Positions 1 through 4,814 of a stretch of 5,418 bases of DNA are shown piece after piece. Made by a program: the position numbers and the translations under genes. The number at the start of each line of letters is the position of its first letter. Position 1 is the stretch's first letter. A model generated the notes under the pieces. The model worked only from the letters and a program-made list of their open reading frames with translations, was not told the origin of the DNA and did not search any database. This stretch comes from JAHHLP01 sp041609895 (GTDB lineage: Bacteria; Bacteroidota; Rhodothermia; Rhodothermales; JABDKH01), in NCBI GenBank assembly GCA_041609895.1, contig JBFIPX010000222.1, positions 1 through 5,418 on the forward strand. The letters run 5' to 3'.

Positions 1-246
1 ACCGACTCGGTCAACCTCCAGATAAAGCACATTCGAGTACTAACCCTGGTCGAAGATCAGGCGGCAGTCGCGCACTTTTACTCGGAGGGCTTCCTTGCGC
101 CGAAGGGTTATAAACCCGTTTACAACTACCTGGCCCGAGTAACTCAGGTCTTTGTCAAGGAGGATGGCAAGTGGAAGGTCCGGTCATCGCATTGGTCTCC
201 TGTCGTCGGCGGGTCAGGCACGACGCAGAACGCGCTGGTTGATTAG
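1..246 (+). CDS. NTF2/SnoaL-like domain protein, 3' end only
   Basis: The reading frame is open from the first base and ends at TAG 244-246, giving 81 C-terminal residues; the start lies outside the window. The segment reads HFYSEGF, then YNYLARVTQVFVKEDGKWKV, then RSSHWSPV. This is the last part of an NTF2-like (SnoaL/DUF4440-type) alpha+beta barrel: a strand, a turn with DGKWKV, and a final strand ending in SHWSP, which is typical of stand-alone proteins annotated 'nuclear transport factor 2 family'. Such proteins are small ligand-binding or enzymatic barrels, and sequence alone rarely shows the substrate. The tail after the barrel (GGSGTTQNALVD) is short and polar. The next gene, on the opposite strand and convergent, has the same fold class. 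Signal peptide and full length cannot be judged. Confidence 0.75.
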   Translation, partial: TDSVNLQIKHIRVLTLVEDQAAVAHFYSEGFLAPKGYKPVYNYLARVTQVFVKEDGKWKVRSSHWSPVVGGSGTTQNALVD

Positions 247-512
247 GAGGCCGGAGACGACTTCAAGAGGAAACGGACTGGTGGTGGTTGGCAAGACATC
301 TCGTCGGAAAGCCGCTGCGCTTCACCGACAAACAGGCCACAAGTCAAAATAGAAAGCGGGTTCGACGAGACCCTCACTCCACTACCACCATACGCTTCGT
401 CTCGACCGTTGTATCTGGCGTTTAAGCGGTGAAACCAGGCGCTGTAGGCGAGCCCGGTCGACGATGGAACTTCAGTTGTAATTGCCCATCGCGCCACTGC
501 GATTCGAATCTC
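247..512. other. Intergenic region between convergent genes
   Basis: This 266-base stretch separates two convergent stop codons. I see no convincing gene in it. An open frame on the minus strand (243-497) has no recognisable domain and biased, low-information content. A weak inverted repeat (CGAGAC 366-371 with GTCTCG 399-404) has a 27-base loop and no T-run, so it is not a credible terminator. A 10-bp palindrome, GATTCGAATC at 501-510, lies next to the stop codon of the minus-strand gene; it resembles a tRNA T-loop but its flanks do not pair. Confidence 0.5.
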
Positions 513-995
513 CTAGTCGGTTTCCTCGGGCATGGCTGTCCACATATTGGCGAAAAGCTTCCAGTCGCCATCGACCTGTTTCCAAATGTTTATGTAGTGA
601 CCCGTTTCCGATGCGTCGTCCGGTCCGTACGTCATGGTGTAGGTCCCTTCATCCACAACAAAATCAGGACCACCATATCGATTAGTCGAAACCTCAGTAA
701 ACTCGGAAACACCGTACTCATTTACGTACTGCGCGTTGACTGCCGAGATATCAGCCTGGGTGGCAATCTTGTCTGATCCTGGCGGATAAACGCGGGCATC
801 GTGGGTGAACACGTTGTCGAGAAACTCCAGATCACCAGTAATGTGAGACTCCGTGAACTGCTTGGTCTTTGCGGTAATCATCTCACTTGCGGCTTCGAAA
901 TCGAAGCTGGATGTATCGCGCTCAGCATCACCATTCTGGCAGGAAGGCAGAAGAAGCACGGAGAGTGCGGCAAGGAAAACGGGTGCTGGTTTCAT
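513..995 (-). CDS. Lipoprotein with DUF4440/SnoaL-like domain
   Basis: A 160-residue protein. I chose the ATG at 995-993 because it opens directly onto a lipoprotein signal peptide: MKP, a hydrophobic stretch (residues 5-16) and the lipobox LLPSC with Cys19 as the predicted lipidated residue. The frame stays open for another 120 codons upstream, but that extension would bury the signal peptide and overlap the neighbouring gene. Residues 35-160 look like a DUF4440/SnoaL-like NTF2 barrel: an N-terminal helix region, the hallmark-like FTHDARVYPPG at 63-73, and the closing strands GHYINIWKQVDGDWKLFAN at 132-150. The predicted location is the periplasmic face of the inner or outer membrane. Function is unknown; related domains bind small ligands or catalyse varied reactions. 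The ribosome binding site is weak (only AAGAG about 12 bases upstream). The gene lies downstream of the asparagine-synthetase-like gene on the same strand, but a 211-base gap suggests its own promoter. Confidence 0.85.
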   Translation of the reverse strand: MKPAPVFLAALSVLLLPSCQNGDAERDTSSFDFEAASEMITAKTKQFTESHITGDLEFLDNVFTHDARVYPPGSDKIATQADISAVNAQYVNEYGVSEFTEVSTNRYGGPDFVVDEGTYTMTYGPDDASETGHYINIWKQVDGDWKLFANMWTAMPEETD

Positions 996-1206
996 GTCTC
1001 GATAAGGCTCTTGTTTAACTACTGCATTCGCGCGTACCCAAACTAGCGAAACGGATCGGGCAGAACCATTCAGAGGCAGCATCACCGTCATCGCAGAGTC
1101 GGCGCGCTTGCGACCACCACGTCTAATCTGCCGCCGCGCAGCTTGGCCAGCCACCTCGTTGGCGATCACGAAAAGCAAACGTGAAGCCCGGCTCGCAGGT
1201 GCCCTG
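996..1206. other. Intergenic gap upstream of DUF4440 lipoprotein
   Basis: This 211-base spacer separates two minus-strand genes. The minus strand contains TTGGGT and, 18 bases later, TAAACA shortly before the lipoprotein start, a poor match to a sigma-70 promoter that I would not call by itself. A small dyad, TCACG 1166-1170 with CGTGA 1180-1184 around a 9-base loop, lies just past the stop of the asparagine-synthetase-like gene, but it lacks the GC-rich stem and T-run of an intrinsic terminator. Confidence 0.4.
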
Positions 1207-2736
1207 TCAATCGGAGGTCGCGGGGCGCTCATAGGTTTTGGCGGCTGTCGCCGCAGCCCATTCAAAGGCCAGGTCCTCGTAACCCATTTGACGAAGCCAC
1301 TTTGCAAGGTAGTCCCGGAAGCGCCGAACACCGTAACGCACTGATCTGAAGCCACGGACGCGGATGCGAATAATCAACGCGATAGCGATCAGTAGCGACC
1401 GGATTGCGGCGATACGGGTAACGCCTAGTTCGAGTCGATCACGATTGCGCCACAACCATTTCGAATAACGTTTCTTACCGACTCGTGACCAGTTATCCTG
1501 TCCGATCACGAATCGAATTGACAGTCCCGTCTTTGACTGTCCAAAGAGCTGGCGTGGGACACCCGCTTCCTGAAGAACCCTCGCACAGATCGGCTGATCG
1601 TACACGCCGGGAGTACGCCACGGTTGCATTTCGTCAGAGAGACTGATCCGCAAGATCTCGGGCTCTCTTTCAAACCCGATGAATGCCAGTGGCAAGTGAA
1701 TGAAACTGCGGTGGAGCCGAAACTCAGTCATGGACAGCCCTGAGTAGCCGACGCGGGACAGGCTACGTCCGGGCGTCCTGCCATTAGCTCGCCAAAGATG
1801 TCCTCCGCCGTGACCGGTAAGCAGAACTGTTTGTGCAAGCTCATCTCCCAGTGAGGCGACGGAGATCTCCTTGCCCTGACCATCCGCCACAACGAAGAGC
1901 GCCTCGCACGGGTCGACGCGCATCCACGCTAGCCTGTCGTGCAACGTCGTTTCTATTCCGAGTAGATCTCCGATCGCCATGGCGTCGTCAACCATCCCTG
2001 GTCTACCTTCGTTATAGGTTACTGCCCGTTTCAAACCGGCCGGCAGCGCAAGCGCTGCACATGTCGGAGAGTCAAAGCCCCGAGACATGCTGGCCAGCCA
2101 TTCGTAGACGGTCGCCCGATCATTCGACATGAGATTCTCGCCGATACTGACGGCCCGGTCGGTCAGGTAGTCTTTGTAATCCCTGTAAGAGTTCAACCCG
2201 ACATCGTCAGAGGGCTTGCGCCGCAGGCTGAAATCGTCGTCCGATAGCAAGAGGTTTTGGGCATAGATGAGCTGAAGATGCTGGCGCACAGGACCGGGAC
2301 CGCTCGTGAGCGCAGGCGACAGAGAAAGGTCCACCTTGTATTCTTCGATCCCTCGTTCGATGGATTGAAAGAACTTGATATATCCTCCGTCAGGCCGAAC
2401 AGGATTAAGTCCACTTGATCCGAGGATGCACGGCAACGAGTTTGACACGAGCGCCTTCTCACGACCACGCAGCAGATGGAGACGGTCCACTGGAGCCATT
2501 GAAGAAACAAAGCTCACTGTATCCTCGCGCAGACGCGCACCGCTTCCGAACACGACGCCCGTCCGATCGAAGTCACCATCGTTAAAGGGGCCATCCCAAA
2601 CCGCCTCGCAAAACCATTCATCGGTGGTTTCTACGGCACCGCCGCAAAAGACCTCGATCGACTCGCTTCCGCGACGACAGATTGCTAGCCACGCCAGCGG
2701 CGGCCAATGCGGGACGGCTGTATAGACAAATCTCAC
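1207..2736 (-). CDS. Asparagine synthetase-like PP-loop protein
   Basis: A 509-residue protein. The start is GTG 2736-2734: an in-frame TGA lies two codons upstream and a strong Shine-Dalgarno, GAGGAG, lies 8 bases before it. Residues about 210-232 contain SMSRGFDSPTCAALA, which fits the pyrophosphate-binding PP-loop (SGGxDS type, here SRGFDS at 218-223) of asparagine synthetases and related ATP-pyrophosphatases. These enzymes adenylate a carboxylate before amide or ring formation. A second segment, LTGHGGGHLW (306-315), sits where asparagine synthetases have their glycine-rich SGxGADE loop, but without the acidic residues. Residues 1-130 include conserved-looking blocks (WFCEAVWDGPF, DFDRTGVVFGSGARLR, VSNSLPC) and may be a degenerate N-terminal amidotransferase-like domain. 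There is no Cys at position 2, so glutamine hydrolysis is unlikely. The C-terminus is Arg-rich with a short hydrophobic run (LLIAIALII, 448-456). The substrate is unknown. The methyltransferase gene diverges from it. Confidence 0.8.
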   Translation of the reverse strand: MRFVYTAVPHWPPLAWLAICRRGSESIEVFCGGAVETTDEWFCEAVWDGPFNDGDFDRTGVVFGSGARLREDTVSFVSSMAPVDRLHLLRGREKALVSNSLPCILGSSGLNPVRPDGGYIKFFQSIERGIEEYKVDLSLSPALTSGPGPVRQHLQLIYAQNLLLSDDDFSLRRKPSDDVGLNSYRDYKDYLTDRAVSIGENLMSNDRATVYEWLASMSRGFDSPTCAALALPAGLKRAVTYNEGRPGMVDDAMAIGDLLGIETTLHDRLAWMRVDPCEALFVVADGQGKEISVASLGDELAQTVLLTGHGGGHLWRANGRTPGRSLSRVGYSGLSMTEFRLHRSFIHLPLAFIGFEREPEILRISLSDEMQPWRTPGVYDQPICARVLQEAGVPRQLFGQSKTGLSIRFVIGQDNWSRVGKKRYSKWLWRNRDRLELGVTRIAAIRSLLIAIALIIRIRVRGFRSVRYGVRRFRDYLAKWLRQMGYEDLAFEWAAATAAKTYERPATSD

Positions 2737-2744
2737 GCTTCAAG

Positions 2745-2750
2745 CTCCTC
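2745..2750 (-). promoter_or_regulatory. Ribosome binding site of asparagine synthetase-like gene
   Basis: On the minus strand the sequence reads GAGGAG, then 8 bases, then GTG. This strong Shine-Dalgarno, together with the in-frame TGA just upstream of the GTG, fixes the start of the 509-residue protein at 2736. Confidence 0.8.
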
Positions 2751-2765
2751 GACGAGATTGACGAC

Positions 2766-2861
2766 TTATTGGTGACTCGCCAGTCGAACATAGGTTGGGA
2801 ATACGCGCTTGTCCAGGATGTCCGGCGACGAAGCCGCTGGCTCGTCATCGTATTGTCGCAC
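2766..2861 (-). CDS. Possible small ORF, 31 codons, upstream of PP-loop gene
   Basis: On the minus strand a GTG at 2861-2859 opens a 31-residue frame ending in TAA at 2768-2766, 29 bases before the GTG of the asparagine-synthetase-like gene. The peptide begins MRQYDDEPAASSPDIL and ends RVFPTYVRLASHQ: an acidic first half and a basic, aromatic second half. An earlier in-frame GTG (2876-2874) would add five residues, but AGAGG lies only two bases before it; the later GTG has only a weak AGG. I recognise no family. The position, on the same strand and just ahead of an ATP-dependent amide-forming type of protein, would fit a leader or precursor peptide. It lacks the Thr/core/acidic-residue layout of lasso peptide precursors, and no protease or RRE-type partner is visible. 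It may simply be a chance ORF. Confidence 0.2.
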   Translation of the reverse strand: MRQYDDEPAASSPDILDKRVFPTYVRLASHQ

Positions 2862-2977
2862 TAGCCTGACCGCCACGGCCTCTCTAACTTGGGAGTCTTA
2901 TGGTTGAAGTCTCACTCATGATTAGAACGAACGTCTTGAGGAAGGAAGGGAACCAAAGCCCACGTGCCAGGCTCGAT

Positions 2978-2982
2978 AGAGG
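2978..2982 (+). promoter_or_regulatory. Ribosome binding site deciding methyltransferase start
   Basis: AGAGG followed by five bases (AAACG) and ATG 2988. The in-frame GTG at 2964 has its nearest purine-rich stretch about 13 bases away, so this site favours the ATG start. Confidence 0.65.
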
Positions 2983-2987
2983 AAACG

Positions 2988-3713
2988 ATGGATGACGCCT
3001 ACGTAGCGACGTATCGTGACCTCTACGAACGGCACTGGTGGTGGCGGTCGCGAGAAGAGCATCTGGTCGATCTAATGCGAACGATGTATCCCGGTCGTGA
3101 TGACCTTGCGATCATGGACGTCGGATGCGGCGATGGATTATTCTTCGATGCGCTCCTCGAGTTCGGTACTCCGGAAGGGATCGAACCGACCGCAGCCATG
3201 CTGTCCGATCGACCCAAGCCGGGCACGATATACGAAGTTCCGCTTGACGAGGATTTCCAGCCGGACAAGCAATACGATCTGGTTCTCATGCTCGACGTAG
3301 TCGAGCACATCGACGACGACCTGGGTTTTCTTCGAAATGCGAAGCGGCTTCTAAAACCCAACGGCAAGATGGTGATCACGGTGCCGGCCTTCAACCTGAT
3401 CTGGACGGCACACGACGACCTGAACCATCACAAACGGCGGTATACGAAATCGATGATGCTGTCGGTGGCAAATGAAGCGGGGCTGCGGGTACGATCCATG
3501 AAGTACTTTGACCAGTGGACCTTTCCCGCGAAGATGGCCATCCGCTTGAAGGAGCGACTCTTACCCAACCCCAACCCTCGGCCGCCGGAAGTCCCACAGG
3601 AATGGCTCAATACCTTATTGACTCGAATTTGTCGTTTCGAACATAAGACGGTAGGCCGCTTGCCTCTCGGGTTCGGTAGTTCACTGCTGGTGATCGCCGA
3701 AAACTCCGATTAG
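2988..3713 (+). CDS. Class I SAM-dependent methyltransferase
   Basis: A 241-residue protein when started at ATG 2988, which has AGAGG five bases upstream; a GTG at 2964 would add eight residues. The fold is a Rossmann-type class I methyltransferase. Motif I is IMDVGCGDG (42-50, the glycine-rich SAM loop); an acidic residue after strand 2 (E66 in GIEPTAAML) should bind the SAM ribose; the motif IV-like block YDLVLMLDVVEHIDDD spans 96-111; and LLKPNGKMVITVPAF (121-135) matches the post-motif helix and strand. The N-terminal Y..LYERHWWWR and the later W.AHDDLNHHKRRYT (139-153) are typical of a Methyltransf_11/23-like subfamily often found beside glycosyltransferases. The protein is predicted to be soluble and cytoplasmic. 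The acceptor substrate is unknown. The gene stands alone on its strand, divergent from the asparagine-synthetase-like gene. Confidence 0.9.
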   Translation: MDDAYVATYRDLYERHWWWRSREEHLVDLMRTMYPGRDDLAIMDVGCGDGLFFDALLEFGTPEGIEPTAAMLSDRPKPGTIYEVPLDEDFQPDKQYDLVLMLDVVEHIDDDLGFLRNAKRLLKPNGKMVITVPAFNLIWTAHDDLNHHKRRYTKSMMLSVANEAGLRVRSMKYFDQWTFPAKMAIRLKERLLPNPNPRPPEVPQEWLNTLLTRICRFEHKTVGRLPLGFGSSLLVIAENSD

Positions 3714-3929
3714 TATCCTGCAGCCCCCGGTCGGTACATCTTCGCGCCCGCGAAGGCGGGCCTCCACGGGAGGGACTAGGGGTATTTTGTTTTCTTCGCT
3801 CGTCTGTCGCTTCGTCGGGGCTCGCATCCGGCTTTGGGCGCGGGATGACCAGTTCCCGTGCACACTCCTTGTCATTACCGCTCACGTGGGGAGTCCATGC
3901 CACGATCGTGCATGACCTACTGAATCTCG
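3714..3929. repeat. Intergenic hairpin repeat region between convergent genes
   Basis: The gap between two convergent stop codons holds sequence resembling the dispersed proteobacterial hairpin repeat GTCATTCCCGCGAAGGCGGGAATCCA. One unit contains the perfect hairpin GCCCGC-GAAG-GCGGGC (3746-3761), followed by CTCCA. A decayed same-orientation unit is at 3871-3899 (GTCATTACCGC...GTGGGGAGTCCATG). Between them, GCGGGATGACC (3840-3850) reads as the inverted end of the same repeat, so 3741-3850 may be an inverted pair. The minus-strand frame across it would translate to a repeat-type peptide (WTPHVSGNDKECAREL), not a gene. Such elements may act in transcription termination or mRNA stability between convergent genes. 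Confidence 0.6.
3746..3773. terminator. Adjacent hairpins, possible bidirectional terminator
   Basis: The GCCCGC/GCGGGC stem (3746-3761) abuts and shares one base with a second stem, CCTCC-ACG-GGAGG (3761-3773). They lie 33 bases past the methyltransferase stop, and a T-rich run (TATTTTGTTTTCTT) follows at 3783-3796. The T-run is about 10 bases too far from the stem for a textbook intrinsic terminator, so termination is inferred from position and pairing only. Confidence 0.3.
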
Positions 3930-4343
3930 TCAGAGGTCAACAATCGCCGAAGTGATACCTCCTGGCACACGTTTCCCATCGCGAATCGTGGCCTTCCACC
4001 AATACACTATTACCTGGGTCTCGCCTGCTTCCGAATCCATCATGATGTCGTCGTATGGGATGGTAGCGCTGGTTCCCGGTGCGATGCTGAGCGCTTCGTC
4101 GAGATGGGGTATCCAATCAATCAGGGCTGAGAGTTGACGGCCAACGGCAAAATAATAGACCCTTGCCTCGGTACCATTGTGGACAACAAGGTGTGTTCCC
4201 GATGACCGTATCGTGACATCGTCCGAAATCCCCTCCTCGGTGTTGTCGACAATTGCGCATCCTGTGGCGACCAAGATCACAAAAGCAACCAGTGTAGCGG
4301 TCTGAATAATCAGCGCCAATGCGCGACAAGATTTTGAGGTCAT
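3930..4343 (-). CDS. Small lipoprotein of unknown function
   Basis: A 137-residue protein. ATG 4343-4341 is chosen because it leads into a lipoprotein signal peptide: MTSKSCR, a long hydrophobic stretch (8-26) and the lipobox VATGC with Cys29 predicted to be lipidated. A TTG start at 4406 would add 21 polar residues with no ribosome binding site and would cover a perfect palindrome. The ATG itself has only AAGAG directly abutting it, so translation may be weak or start elsewhere. The mature part is probably a small all-beta domain: LVVHNGTEARVYYFAVG, IDWIPHL, SIAPGTSATIPYDDI, VIVYWWKA. The phrase pattern (HNxT..VYYF, IAPGTSATIPY, VYWW) recalls small uncharacterised bacterial envelope proteins, but I can name no family. 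It is convergent with the methyltransferase and divergent from the EEP gene. Confidence 0.75.
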   Translation of the reverse strand: MTSKSCRALALIIQTATLVAFVILVATGCAIVDNTEEGISDDVTIRSSGTHLVVHNGTEARVYYFAVGRQLSALIDWIPHLDEALSIAPGTSATIPYDDIMMDSEAGETQVIVYWWKATIRDGKRVPGGITSAIVDL

Positions 4344-4366
4344 CTCTTGTTGATGCTTTGAATTTC

Positions 4367-4382
4367 GGGCTGGTACCAGCCC
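4367..4382. promoter_or_regulatory. Perfect 16-bp palindrome, operator candidate
   Basis: GGGCTGGTACCAGCCC is a perfect 16-base palindrome whose inner edge is 23 bases upstream of the ATG of the small lipoprotein gene. Flanking TTT and AAA-type bases extend partial symmetry beyond one mismatch. It is not followed by a T-run on either strand, so a dyad for a dimeric repressor or a 5' UTR hairpin fits better than a terminator. The binding protein, if any, is unknown. Confidence 0.4.
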
Positions 4383-4733
4383 AAAGCCGTCAGGATTCGT
4401 TTTCAATTGGGCAAGTATTTCGGCGAGAAGATTGACAGTCGACTCCGGACAGGCGGCCGGCGTCCGTTGATGTTCGGGTATTTTCGGCGAAATCCCGACG
4501 TACGAGAAATATCCTCACGTCCGTTTCAACGCTCTCCCGGCAGTATTCCGAACCGTTCCCCTCTCAAATCCTATGCTGCCGTCCGTTTCGATTGGTTCGA
4601 ACTACAGAAGCTGACTCGCTTTCACTGTGCGTGCTGTTGGCGGATCCCGGGCTTTGAGAGCCTGTACCGGTTAGAGGAATCCGACAACCGTATTAGGCAA
4701 ATCGGACATGTGACGTTGACCCTCAAGTCTGTC

Positions 4734-4760
4734 TCATGCCTCGGCATGACGTAAGCTTAC
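4734..4760. promoter_or_regulatory. Two adjacent palindromes upstream of EEP gene
   Basis: TCATGCC-TC-GGCATGA (4734-4749) is a perfect inverted repeat with 7-base arms; one base later GTAAGCTTAC (4751-4760) is a perfect 10-base palindrome. Together they end 54 bases before the ATG of the EEP lipoprotein gene, a position expected for operators near a promoter. TACTAT (4758-4763) overlaps the second palindrome and could be a -10 element, though no matching -35 is visible. Confidence 0.35.
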
Positions 4761-4804
4761 TATGCACTCAGCAAAGTGGTACGCTAACCAGCCCGCACGC
4801 AAGC

Positions 4805-4810
4805 GGAGGG
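4805..4810 (+). promoter_or_regulatory. Ribosome binding site of EEP lipoprotein gene
   Basis: GGAGGG, then four bases (TGCT), then ATG 4815. This is a strong Shine-Dalgarno and supports the start, which also opens directly onto a signal peptide. Confidence 0.8.
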
Positions 4811-4814
4811 TGCT

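Larger units (their letters stand above)
4344..4814. other. Long divergent intergenic region, likely regulatory
   Basis: This 471-base gap lies between two divergently transcribed lipoprotein genes, so it should carry promoters for both. A plus-strand open frame (TTG 4407 to 4754) crosses it, but it has no ribosome binding site, no recognisable domain and an atypical Arg/Ser/Cys-rich composition, so I do not call it a gene. I could not find a good sigma-70 -35/-10 pair: TTGACC (4716-4721) lacks a -10 at the right distance, and TACTAT (4758-4763) lacks a -35. Perfect palindromes occur at both ends and are listed separately. Confidence 0.5.

Noticed and set aside
366..404. CGAGAC/GTCTCG inverted repeat as a terminator
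   Set aside because: Six-base arms with a 27-base loop and no following T-run; expected by chance in sequence of this length.
243..497. 84-codon minus-strand open frame in the first intergenic gap
   Set aside because: No domain and no convincing ribosome binding site; it lies between two convergent stops and looks like chance.
496..520. tRNA T-arm-like sequence around GATTCGAATC
   Set aside because: The five bases on each side of the TTCGAAT loop do not pair, and no acceptor, D or anticodon arms could be found upstream on either strand.
996..1355. In-frame 120-codon N-terminal extension of the DUF4440 lipoprotein
   Set aside because: It overlaps the 3' end of the asparagine-synthetase-like gene, shows no domain, is Arg/Ala-rich like random GC-rich DNA, and would bury an obvious lipoprotein signal peptide.
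2375..2725. 116-codon plus-strand open frame antisense to the asparagine-synthetase-like gene
   Set aside because: It is a shadow of the well-supported minus-strand gene and contains no recognisable motif.
2766..2861. Lasso peptide precursor interpretation of the small ORF
   Set aside because: The peptide has no Thr two residues before a Gly/Ala/Ser/Cys core with an acidic residue at position 7-9, and no B-type protease or RRE partner is in the window. The ORF is kept only as a low-confidence candidate.
3607..3903. 98-codon minus-strand open frame across the hairpin repeats
   Set aside because: Half of it is a translated intergenic repeat (WTPHVSGNDKECAREL pattern) and the other half is antisense to the methyltransferase gene.
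4716..4721. TTGACC as a -35 element for the EEP gene
   Set aside because: At the standard 16-18 base spacing the downstream sequence is GC-rich (around CCTCGG) and does not resemble a -10 element.
4407..4754. 115-codon plus-strand open frame in the divergent intergenic region
   Set aside because: It begins with TTG and no ribosome binding site, has no recognisable domain, and its composition (Arg, Ser, Cys) does not look like a conserved protein.
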